Assembly: GCF_021732705.1 (NCBI RefSeq)
Contig: NZ_JAKFUM010000002.1
Location: 1-64,000, forward strand
Direction: 5' to 3'
Length of the DNA stretch: 64,000 nt
DNA from: Nevskia sp.
GTDB lineage: Bacteria; Pseudomonadota; Gammaproteobacteria; Nevskiales; Nevskiaceae
Shown: in pieces, positions 15,346 through 26,444 of the stretch
How the letters are laid out: the number at the start of each line of letters is the position of its first letter
Numbering within the stretch: the stretch's first letter is position 1
Position numbers and translations under genes: made by a program
The notes under the pieces: generated by a model
The model's input: the letters and a program-made list of their open reading frames with translations, nothing else
What the model was told of the DNA's origin: nothing
The model's database searches: none

Positions 15346-17410
15346 CTAGCGGCGCGCGGCGATCGCCGCGATCCGCGCCGCCACCGCCGGCGCGTCGAGC
15401 ATCGTCCCGACCGCGCCCGGCAACCGCCGCCGCCAGTTCGGATGCTCGTCGATCGTGCCGGGCACGTTCGGCTGCTCGATGACGCCGAGCAGGTCTTCGG
15501 CCGGGATCAGCGCCAGCGGCGGCGGTGTCGACGCGACGAAGACGCAGGCGGCGTCGACCACGGCGGCCGTGTCGTCATCCGCCGGCTGCGCCCCGGTGAC
15601 GATGCCGGCATGGACGAACGCGGCCCAGAGCTTGGCGCGGTCCTCGGCACGGGCGGCGCGGTCGCCGGCCTCGTCCTGACCTTCGCCATAGAGCGCCAGC
15701 CGCGCGCGCCAGTCGATGTCACGCCCGGACCACCAGCCCGCAACCGTCGGCAGGTCGTGGGTCGTGGTCATCGCCACGGCATCGGCCGGCCATCGCGTCG
15801 GCTCGACGAACAGACCCCAGTCGCGCTCGAACCACAGCACGCGCATGCCGAGGATGCCGGCCGGGCTCATCCGCTGGCGGAAACCGTCCGGCACGGTGCC
15901 CATGTCCTCGCCGATGATGACCGCGCGATGCCGCCACGATTCGAGCGCGATCAGACCGAACAGGTCGTCGATCGGGTATTTCAGGTAGGCGCCCTCGGTG
16001 GGCCCGGCGCCATCCGGCACCAGCCACAGCCGGCCGAGCCCGATCACGTGGTCGATGCGCAGGCCGCCGGCGTGTCGCAGCTGGCTGCGCAGCAGTTCGA
16101 GGAATGGGGCGTAGCCGCCGCGGATCAGCGCACGGGGCGAATACGCGGTGAGGCCCCAGCCCTGCCCGAGTGCGTTCAGCGCATCCGGCGGCGCGCCCAC
16201 CGACAGGCCGCGCAGGAAGTCCTGCGGCCGGCTCCAGCCGTGGCTGCCGCCGCCATCGGCGCCGACGGCGAGATCGCCGATCAGCCCGATCGCCATGCCG
16301 GCCGCCTTCGCGGCCGCCTGTGCCGCGCGCTGTCCGCGATCGGCCAGCCATTGCAGTTGCAGGTGGAAGAGGACTTCGGCGGCATTCCGTTCGGCGAACG
16401 CGGCAACCTCGGCACTGCCGGCATCGCGAAACGGCGCAGGCCACGTCTGCCACTGCCACAGCGGCGGTTGCTGCGCGAGGAAATGGGCCTGCAGCGCTTC
16501 GAAGCGCGCATGGTCGCGCAGCGGCTCGCCGCCCGCGGCCACGAACTGCGCGAACTCGTCGCGCAGCGCCGACGGCAGTGTGTCGAAGCCGGCCAGCAGC
16601 CGTCGCGCGAGGCGAAGACGGATGCGACCGGCGGCGGGCCAGTCGACCATCGGCCGCGCTTCGAGTGCGGCGGCTTCGTCGTGCAGGCCTTCGTCGGCGA
16701 GCGCCGCGTCGACCGCCGCGCGGCCGAACACGTCCGCCAGATCGATGTGCTGCGCGTTGACGAACAGCCGGCTCGACGGCGAATACGGGCTGAAGCGTTC
16801 GACATCGGCCGAGAACAGCGCATGCACCGGACTGACCGCGATGGCCGACGCGCCGTGCCGCGCAGCGGCCGTCGCCAACTGCGCGAGACCGCCGAAGGTG
16901 CCGATACCGCCGTCACCGGCGCTGCGCAGCGCATAGATCTGCGCCGTCAGCCCCCACAGCCGCCGCGTGCCGACCAGATCCTGCACGGTGAAGGCGCGGG
17001 CCGGCACCACGGCGAGGGTCACGGTCTGGCCGTTGATCGAAAGCCGGTGATAGCCATCGTCATCGACCGGCCCGATCCGGCATTCGCCGTCGGCATCGGC
17101 CTCGGCCGTGCCGGTGACGCTGCCCGCACCGTTTTCGAGTTCGATCCGGTACTCGCGACTCGCCGGATCATCGATGCGCCCGACTTTCGCGCGCTCGCCG
17201 GCACGCACCACGAGCATCGGCGCCAGCACGGCCCGCGCGCGCGCATCCGCCAGTTGCGCCAGGCTGGCGCGGCAGGCCGCGTCATCGGCGCAGTCGTAGC
17301 CGAGTGCGGCAAGCACGGCCTGCAGGGTGGCCGGCGCAACGTCGCGCGGCACGCCCTGGTAATCGATCCAGCGCGTCGCGAGGCCCGCAGCCTCGGCCAG
17401 CGCGTGCAGC

Positions 17411-17418
<8 letters not shown>
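15346..17418 (-). CDS. malQ: 4-alpha-glucanotransferase (amylomaltase)
   Basis: This GH77 enzyme transfers maltooligosaccharide units between glucans and works on the oligosaccharides released by GlgX. The 690-residue form carries the N-terminal extension seen in proteobacterial MalQ (about residues 1-135) before the catalytic barrel. Catalytic segments are GLRIDHVIGLGRLW (nucleophile aspartate), IIGEDMGTVPDGF (acid/base glutamate) and MTTTHDLPTVAGWW (third aspartate). Its start overlaps the glgX stop by 8 bases. It is the last gene of the glgB-glgX-malQ operon and converges with the lipase gene. Confidence 0.93.
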
Positions 17419-19548
<2,130 letters not shown>

Positions 19549-19552
<4 letters not shown>

Positions 19553-21768
19553 GCTGCCACCAGCATGAGGCAGGCCAGCGGTGGCAGATCCAGCACGAGA
19601 CTCGCCGGATAGCCGTGGCTGGCGTGATGTTCGGCGATGTGCACGCCGCCGTTGCCGCCACCGGTGCAGCCATCGGTGCCGCCGTAGATCGCGGCATCGG
19701 TGTTCAGCCGTTCGCGCCACGCACCGGGACGATGCACGCCGACGCGATAGCCGTGGCGCGGCACGGCCGTGAAGTTGCAGACCACCAGAACCGGTGGCGC
19801 ATCGCTGTCCGGCGCGAAGCGCAGCCACGCGAAGACGCTGTTCGCCGTGTCATCGACGACGACCCAGCGGAAGCCGCGGCCATCGCAATCGCCGCGATGC
19901 AGCGCCGGCAGGTCGCGATACGCGGCGTTCAGATCGCCAACCAGACGCTGCAGGCCGCTTTTCAGCGGATCGGCGAGACCCGGCCAGTCCAGTTCGATGT
20001 CGTGATTCCACTCGCGCTCCTGCGCGATCTCGCCGCCCATGAACAGCAGTTTCTTGCCGGGATAGCCCCACATCAGCCCGTAGTACGCGCGCAGCCCGGC
20101 ATGTCGCTGCCAGGCATCCCCCGGCAGCTTGGCCACCAGCGCCTTCTTGAGATGCACCACCTCGTCATGCGACAGCGGCAGCACGAAGGCTTCGGAGAAC
20201 GCGTACATCAGCCCGAACGTGATGTCGTCGTGATGGAACTTGCGGTGCACGCCTTCGCGCGCCATGTACTGCAAGGTGTCGTGCATCCAGCCCATGTTCC
20301 ACTTGTACGCAAAGCCCAGACCGCCCTGCGCCACCGGCGCGGTGACGCCCGGCCACGAGGTCGATTCCTCGGCGATGACGATGGCCCCCGGGCAGCGCTC
20401 GGCCAGCACCGTGTTCAGTTCCCGAATGAAGGCGACCGCTTCGAGATTCTCGCGGCCGCCGTGGAGGTTCGGAATCCACTCGCCGGCCTTGCGTGAGTAG
20501 TCCCGGTGCAGCATCGAGGCCACGGCGTCGACGCGCAGGCCGTCGATGTGGAAGTGCTCGATGAAATGCAGCGCGCTGCCGATCAAGAAGCCGCGCACTT
20601 CGTTGCGGCCGAAGTTGTAGATCAGCGTGTTCCAGTCCGGGTGATAGCCCTCGCGCGGGTCCTCGTGCTCGTACAGCGCGGTGCCGTCGAAGCGGCGCAG
20701 GCCGTGGGCGTCGGCCGGGAAATGCGCCGGCACCCAGTCGAGGATCACGCCGATGCCCGCTGCATGGCAGGCGTCGACGAAGCGGGCGAACGCTTCCGGC
20801 GAGCCGTGGCGCGCCGTCGGCGTGTACAGCCCCAGCGGCTGATAGCCCCAGCTGCCGCCGAACGGATGCTCCATGACCGGCATCAGCTCGATGTGGGTGA
20901 AGCCGAGGCCGGCGACATACGGCACGAGGCGCGCGGCGAGCTGATCCCAGTCCGGCACGCCGCCGGCGCCGAAATCGTTCCGCTGCCAGGAGCCGGCGTG
21001 CAGCTCGTACAGGCTGATCGGCGCATTGCGCGCCTGCCGCGTCGCACGTTCGGCCAGCCAGCCGGCATCACGCCAGGCAAACGCCTGCGGCCCGGGGATG
21101 ACGGATGCGGTATCCGGCGGCAGCTCGGCCTGCCGGGCGAACGGATCGGCCTTCAGCCAGCGATCGCCATCGGCCCCGAGCACCTCGTACTTGTAGACCT
21201 CGCCGGCCGCAAGCTGCGGCACGAACAGCTCCCAGATGCCGGCCTCCACGCGCAGCCGCATCGGATGGCGCCGGCCGTCCCACAGGTTGAACGGACCGAC
21301 CACCGACACCCGCCGCGCGTTCGGCGCCCAGACCGCGAAGCGCACGCCGGCCACGCCGTCGATCACCATCGGCTGCGCGCCCATGACCCGGCCCAGCTCG
21401 CGGTGGCGGCCTTCGCGGAACAGGTGCAGATCGAGCTCGCCGAGCAGCAGGCCGAAGCGGTACGGATCGTCGAGGTCCTGCTCGCCGTCCGGCCACTGCA
21501 CGCGCAGGCGATACCCCGCGGTCGTGCCGTCAGGGGCCACGATCGCGCCTTCGAACAGGCCGTCGCCGTGCACGCATTCGAGTGTCGCGAGCACGGTGCC
21601 GCGGGTCGCGTCGAGCACCGTCACCGCGCGCGCGCCGGGCTGGAAGCTGCGGATCGTTGCGCCATGCCGCCCGAGCACGGCGAAGGCGTCGACCGGTTCG
21701 CCGCGCACGAGCGCGTCGAGCCTCGGATCGCGCGATGCGTCGCGAGCGGGCCGCTCCGGGCGGTTCAT
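19549..21768 (-). CDS. glgB: 1,4-alpha-glucan branching enzyme
   Basis: This GH13 branching enzyme makes the alpha-1,6 branch points of glycogen. At 739 residues it matches the long N1-N2-CBM48-barrel form. Features are an N-terminal beta domain ([20 protein letters not shown]), the CBM48 segment [27 protein letters not shown], and the catalytic sites [17 protein letters not shown] (aspartate), [14 protein letters not shown] (glutamate) and [13 protein letters not shown] (aspartate). The start at [11 protein letters not shown] was chosen because upstream codons extend into the glgC promoter region. It is first in a three-gene operon and is divergent from glgC. Confidence 0.95.
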
Positions 21769-21895
21769 GCGGGGTCTGGGCAGGCGGCGGCAAACATCGG
21801 CATCGGCAGTCGAAACAGGTTCACGGAGCGCAGGAACAATGACGGGCCGATTCGACGGCTGGATGGCATCGAATTCGCATGGTTCGTGCCGCGTT

Positions 21896-21926
21896 TTGCA
21901 CTTCGATGGTGCAAGGTGCAGCAAAA
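21896..21926. promoter_or_regulatory. Nested inverted repeats in the glgB/glgC divergent region
   Basis: TTGCACTTCGATGGTGCAA (21896-21914) has perfect 6-base arms. Just outside lie TTTTGC (21894-21899) and GCAAAA (21921-21926), giving a second, nested repeat. The elements sit 128 bases upstream of glgB and 114 upstream of glgC. They are plausible operators controlling both arms of the glycogen cluster. Confidence 0.4.
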
Positions 21927-22027
21927 GCCATCCCATCCGATCCCGCACGCGGCCCGAAACGGCACGCGCTGAGCGATCATAGTCCAACGACCCGGTTGCG
22001 CCGGGTCACCCGCCGGGGCCGTGGAGA

Positions 22028-23290
22028 GTGAATGTGTCAACGCAGCCGGAAGTGCGTTTCGTCAGCCGTGCCACCCGTGAAACGCTGGCACTGGTCATGG
22101 CCGGCGGGCGTGGCTCGCGGCTGAAACAACTGACGCTAAACACCGCGAAGCCGGCGGTGCCATTCGGCGGCAAGTTCCGGATCATCGATTTCACCCTGTC
22201 GAACTGCATCAACAGCGGCGTGCGCCGCGTCGGCGTGCTGACCCAGTACAAGAGTCACGCGCTGATCCGCCATCTGCAGATGGGCTGGGGCTTCATGCGC
22301 GGCCAGTTCGGCGAATTCGTCGAACTGCTGCCGGCCGAGCAGCGCAGCGAAGGCATGAGCTGGTACACCGGCACCGCCGATGCCGTCTACCAGAACATCC
22401 CGTTCATCCGCGCGCACCAGCCGGCGCACGTGCTGATCCTCGCCGGCGATCACATCTACAAGATGGACTACGGCCCGATGCTTGCGCACCACGTGGCGAC
22501 CGGCGCTTCGGTGACGGTCGGCTGCCTCGAAGTGCCGCTGTCCGATGCCACCGAGTTCGGCGTGATGACCATCGCCGACGACAGCCGCATCGTCCGCTTC
22601 GACGAGAAGCCGAAAGACCCCAAGCCGATGCCCGGCAAGCCCGACATGGCGCTGGCCAGCATGGGCATCTACGTGTTCGATGCCCGCTTCCTGCTCGACT
22701 TCCTGAATCGCGACGCCGGCGTCAGCGAATCGAGCCACGACTTCGGCCACGACATCATCCCGAAGGCGATCGCCGAAGCGGCGGTCTACGCCTACCCGTT
22801 CCGCGACCTGTACGACAACGGCAAGCAGGGCTACTGGCGCGACGTCGGCACCGTCGACGCGTTCTGGAAGGCGAACCTGGAACTGACCGACGTCTTGCCG
22901 GAGCTGAACCTGTACGACGAGCGCTGGCCGATCTGGACCCACGCCGCGCAGTTGCCGCCGGCCAAGTTCATCCTCGACAAGCCGGATGCGCGCGGCTGCG
23001 CGATCGATTCGATGGTCAGCGCAGGCTGCATCATCGCCGGCGCCGAGGTGCGCAATTCCGTGCTGTTCAACAACGCGCGGATCGAGACCGGCAGCCGGAT
23101 CAGCCACTCGGTGCTGCTGCCGGGCGTGATGGTCGGCCGCAACTGCACGATCAACAAGGCGGTGATCGACGAAGGCTGCGTCATTCCGGACGACACCTGC
23201 ATCGGCGAAGGCACCGGCGGCCCGGCGAGCTACTACCATGTGACGAAATCCGGCGTGACGCTCGTCACCAAAGAGATGCTGCTCGGCTGA
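22028..23290 (+). CDS. glgC: Glucose-1-phosphate adenylyltransferase
   Basis: This enzyme makes ADP-glucose from glucose-1-phosphate and ATP, the committed step of bacterial glycogen synthesis. The 418-420-residue protein has the nucleotidyltransferase loop ALVMAGGRGSRLKQLT, the FRIIDFTLSNCINSG segment, the substrate-binding region around FDEKPKDP, and a C-terminal left-handed beta-helix with hexapeptide repeats (about residues 320-410). There is no ATG in frame at the N-terminus. GTG at 22028 opens the frame, but GTG at 22034 stands 7 bases after a GGAG and is the more likely start. The glgA gene follows 25 bases downstream. Confidence 0.95.
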   Translation: MNVSTQPEVRFVSRATRETLALVMAGGRGSRLKQLTLNTAKPAVPFGGKFRIIDFTLSNCINSGVRRVGVLTQYKSHALIRHLQMGWGFMRGQFGEFVELLPAEQRSEGMSWYTGTADAVYQNIPFIRAHQPAHVLILAGDHIYKMDYGPMLAHHVATGASVTVGCLEVPLSDATEFGVMTIADDSRIVRFDEKPKDPKPMPGKPDMALASMGIYVFDARFLLDFLNRDAGVSESSHDFGHDIIPKAIAEAAVYAYPFRDLYDNGKQGYWRDVGTVDAFWKANLELTDVLPELNLYDERWPIWTHAAQLPPAKFILDKPDARGCAIDSMVSAGCIIAGAEVRNSVLFNNARIETGSRISHSVLLPGVMVGRNCTINKAVIDEGCVIPDDTCIGEGTGGPASYYHVTKSGVTLVTKEMLLG

Positions 23291-23315
23291 TCCTCCCTTC
23301 CCTCCCGCGGAACCC

Positions 23316-24749
23316 ATGACCCGACTTCTGTTTGCCGCCAGCGAGGCGGTGCCGCTGGTGAAGACCGGCGGCCTGGCCGATGTCGCCGGCGCGCTGCCGG
23401 CCGCCCTGATCGCCCTCGGCGTCGATGTTCGCGTCGTCCTGCCGGCCTATCGCGGCTGCCTCGACAAGCTCGAAGCGCCGACGGTGATCGGCGCGATGAC
23501 CGTTCGCGGCCAGAGCTTCCGGATCTGGGAAGGCCGGCTCGCCGGCTCGCCGGTCATCCACTGGCTGGTCGACTACGCGCCGCTGTATGGCCGCGATGGC
23601 GATCCGTACCACGATCCGCAGCATCGTCCGTGGTCGGACAACGCCTGGCGCTTCGGCTGCTTCTGCGAAGCGGTGGCGCGGCTCGCCGCGGGCGAAGGCA
23701 GCGGCGGCTGGAAGCCGGACGTGGTCCATTGCCACGACTGGCAGACCGGCCTCGTTCCGGCCTGGCTCAAGCTGCGCATGGCCGGACCGCGCGCCGTGTT
23801 CACCATCCACAACCTCGCGTACGGCGGCCTGTTCCCGCGGGCGGCGTTCGAGTCGCTCGGCCTGCCGCCGGGCTGGTGGTCGATCGACGGACTGGAGTTC
23901 TACGGCCAGATGTCGTTCCTGAAAGCCGGCCTCGTCTATTCCGATGTCATCACCACGGTCAGCCCGCGCTATGCCGACGAAATCCGCACACCGGCGTTCG
24001 GCTGCGGCTTCGAAGGCGTGCTCGACAAGCTGTCGGCCCGCGTCCACGGCATTCTCAACGGCATCGACACCGACGCGTGGAATCCGGCCACCGATGCCCA
24101 GCTGGCCCAGACCTACAGCTCGTCGACCCTGAAGGCCGGCAAGCTCGCCAACCGTCACGCGCTGCAGGATGAGCTGCGCCTGCCGCGCGACGAGGCGATG
24201 ACCGTCGTCGGCATGATCGGCCGGCTGACCGACCAGAAAGGCTTCGATCTGGTCGTGGCCGCGCTGCCGGAACTGATGAAGCTGCCGGTGCAGCTGGCGA
24301 TCCTCGGCGCCGGCGACAAGGCGCTGGAAGCCGAACTGGCGATCGCCGCGACCCGCTACCCGGGCCGCATCGGCCTGAAGCTCGGCTATGACGATCAGCT
24401 CGCGCGGCGCATCGAGGCCGGCAGCGACCTGTTCCTGATGCCGTCGCGGTTCGAACCCTGCGGCTTGAACCAGATGTACAGCCAGCGCTACGGCACCGTG
24501 CCGGTCGTGCACCGGGTCGGCGGGCTGGCCGATACCGTGGTCGATGCCACGCCGCGCACGCTCAAGAACGGCACGGCGACCGGTGTGGTGTTCGAGGACG
24601 CGGATGTCGGCGGCATCGTCTACGGCGTCAGCCGCGGCGTCGAGCTGATGCACGACCCGATCGCCCGCATCGGCCTGCAGCACAGCGGCATGTCCCGCGA
24701 TTTCTCGTGGGCCGCGTCCGCCCGGCAGTACCTCGCGCTGTATCGCTGA
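23316..24749 (+). CDS. glgA: Glycogen synthase (ADP-glucose)
   Basis: This GT5 glycosyltransferase elongates alpha-1,4 glucan from the ADP-glucose made by GlgC. The 477-residue length is standard. The N-terminal KTGGLADVAGALP loop (KxGGL motif) binds ADP-glucose, HCHDWQTGLVPAWLK and TIHNLAYGGLFP are typical GT5 segments, and the C-terminal donor domain shows SRFEPCGLNQMYSQRYGTVPVV. It completes the glgC-glgA operon, which together with the divergent glgB-glgX-malQ operon covers synthesis, branching and debranching. No glycogen phosphorylase gene is in the window. Confidence 0.95.
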   Translation: MTRLLFAASEAVPLVKTGGLADVAGALPAALIALGVDVRVVLPAYRGCLDKLEAPTVIGAMTVRGQSFRIWEGRLAGSPVIHWLVDYAPLYGRDGDPYHDPQHRPWSDNAWRFGCFCEAVARLAAGEGSGGWKPDVVHCHDWQTGLVPAWLKLRMAGPRAVFTIHNLAYGGLFPRAAFESLGLPPGWWSIDGLEFYGQMSFLKAGLVYSDVITTVSPRYADEIRTPAFGCGFEGVLDKLSARVHGILNGIDTDAWNPATDAQLAQTYSSSTLKAGKLANRHALQDELRLPRDEAMTVVGMIGRLTDQKGFDLVVAALPELMKLPVQLAILGAGDKALEAELAIAATRYPGRIGLKLGYDDQLARRIEAGSDLFLMPSRFEPCGLNQMYSQRYGTVPVVHRVGGLADTVVDATPRTLKNGTATGVVFEDADVGGIVYGVSRGVELMHDPIARIGLQHSGMSRDFSWAASARQYLALYR

Positions 24750-24856
24750 GCCGGCGCGACGCGACGTTCGATCGATTTCCCAAGCAGCGGCGCGCTCGGT
24801 AAAGTCGCGCCCGCTGCAGCCGCCCACCGCACCACGCACCGACCCCCGAGTCCCGC

Positions 24857-25477
24857 ATGACCGAACAGATCGCGACCAATGTCCACTGGCACCACGGCGA
24901 AATCAGCCGCGCCGACCGCTACCGAGTCCTCGGCCAGAAGGGCGCCACGCTCTGGTTCACCGGCTTTTCCGGCAGCGGCAAGAGCACCGTCGCGGTCGCG
25001 CTCGAAAACGAACTGCTGAAGCGCGGCCGCCTGACCTACCGGCTGGACGGCGACAACATCCGACTCGGCATCAACAAGAACCTCGGCTTCACCGCCGCCG
25101 ACCGCACCGAGAACATCCGTCGCATCGGCGAGATCGCCAAGCTCTTTACCGATGCCGGCGTCATCGCGCTGTCGAGCTTCATCAGCCCGTACCGCGCCGA
25201 CCGCGATGCCGTGCGTACGCTGCATGCCGACAGCGGCATGGATTTCATCGAGATCTACGTCGACTGCCCGCTCGAGGAAGCCGAGAAGCGCGATCCGAAA
25301 GGCCTGTACAAGAAGGCCCGCGCCGGACAGATCAAGAACTTCACCGGCATTGACGATCCGTACGAAGCGCCGGAAGCGCCGGAACTGGTGCTGAAGACCG
25401 CCGAAATGACGCTGCAGCAGGAAGTCGACGCCGTGATCGCGCTGATGGTCAAGCGCGGGCTGATTCTCGACATCTGA
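24857..25477 (+). CDS. cysC: Adenylylsulfate (APS) kinase
   Basis: The 206-residue protein phosphorylates adenosine 5'-phosphosulfate to PAPS, the activated sulfate of assimilation and sulfation. The P-loop is GFSGSGKSTVA (about residues 37-47). It is followed by YRLDGDNIRLGINKNLGFTAADRTENIRRIGEIA and the FISPYRADRD lid segment, all typical of CysC. The C-terminal KKARAGQIKNFTGIDDPYEAPEAPEL segment binds APS. It is a stand-alone kinase: no ATP sulfurylase (cysD/cysN) is adjacent. It seems monocistronic, 107 bases after glgA. Confidence 0.93.
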   Translation: MTEQIATNVHWHHGEISRADRYRVLGQKGATLWFTGFSGSGKSTVAVALENELLKRGRLTYRLDGDNIRLGINKNLGFTAADRTENIRRIGEIAKLFTDAGVIALSSFISPYRADRDAVRTLHADSGMDFIEIYVDCPLEEAEKRDPKGLYKKARAGQIKNFTGIDDPYEAPEAPELVLKTAEMTLQQEVDAVIALMVKRGLILDI

Positions 25478-25606
25478 TCGTCGACGGGCTCGGCGAGTCA
25501 CCGCCGGGCCCGAGGCCCCTCGCCCGCGCGTGACGGATCGCGCGACGGGGCCGCGCGCGTCGGCGCTCTGCAAGGCTTCAGCTTGCGCCGCGTGGCCGAT
25601 GCGCGA

Positions 25607-26212
25607 TCAGCGCGACGGCGATTGCCACTGCCATTCCCATTGCAGCCAGAAGGTTCGGGTATTGCCGAACTGCGACGGTGTGGCGCTGCGGGTCAGGGCG
25701 TCGTTGTTGATGCGGTAGTCGGCGTATTTCGCGGTCATCCGGCCGTAGCGCGCCCGGGCGCCGAGCGCGAACGCCGTCGCCAGATCCCATTCGATGGCAA
25801 ACGCACGATCCGCCGCCGGGACCCGGTAGCCGTGGACCGCTGCCGTGCCGGCATACGGCCCGCTGGCGTAGGACAGCGTGCCGGAAACATCATCGAGGCC
25901 CTCCGCCGGCCGGTGCGGAATGCGATCCGCCGCGCCATTCAGGGCGGCAAGCGACGGCAGCGCCTGATCGAACCCCGTTCGGGCGGGGCCCGCCCGATGC
26001 TCGCGCTTGATGCTGGCGCGCAAGCCGGCCCATTCCTGCCACCAGCCCGTCGGCCGCGGCGTGACGGGATCGGCCGCCATGCCCGCAGCGCCGACCTGAG
26101 CGTCGACCGTCGCCCGCGGCGCCTGCGCGGCGACCGACATCGTGGCCGCCAGCAATCCGCCGAGCACGAGGGCCCCCGGCCATGGGGTACAGCGCGGAAG
26201 ATTCCGAGGCAT
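25607..26212 (-). CDS. Exported beta-rich hypothetical protein
   Basis: The 201-residue product has a signal peptide with likely cleavage after MSVAAQA near residue 30. The C-terminal half alternates hydrophobic and polar residues and is rich in aromatics (IEWDLATAFALGARARYG and TFWLQWEWQWQ), the pattern of outer-membrane beta-strands. The middle is loop-like and proline-rich. It could be a small outer-membrane protein or the relict C-terminal part of a larger barrel. No family is recognised. It converges with cysC and diverges from aceE. Confidence 0.55.
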   Translation of the reverse strand: MPRNLPRCTPWPGALVLGGLLAATMSVAAQAPRATVDAQVGAAGMAADPVTPRPTGWWQEWAGLRASIKREHRAGPARTGFDQALPSLAALNGAADRIPHRPAEGLDDVSGTLSYASGPYAGTAAVHGYRVPAADRAFAIEWDLATAFALGARARYGRMTAKYADYRINNDALTRSATPSQFGNTRTFWLQWEWQWQSPSR

Positions 26213-26444
26213 GGGCTTGCTCGGCGAGGGAGGTCAGCGGGTGATCGGCGCCACCGCATGCGCCTTGAGCGGGTGACGCCCGGCGTACCCCTTTGGCCGA
26301 CCAAGGGCGGGTGAACCGCCGCGCACCGATGCCTGCGACCGCTCGTGCTGCTTGGTATCGTCCGACGTGCTGCCGCGCGTTCGAATCCGCGCAAGGCGCA
26401 CCGCCGACTCCTGATTCGCGTTCGCCCCGGGCGACCGTTCGAGC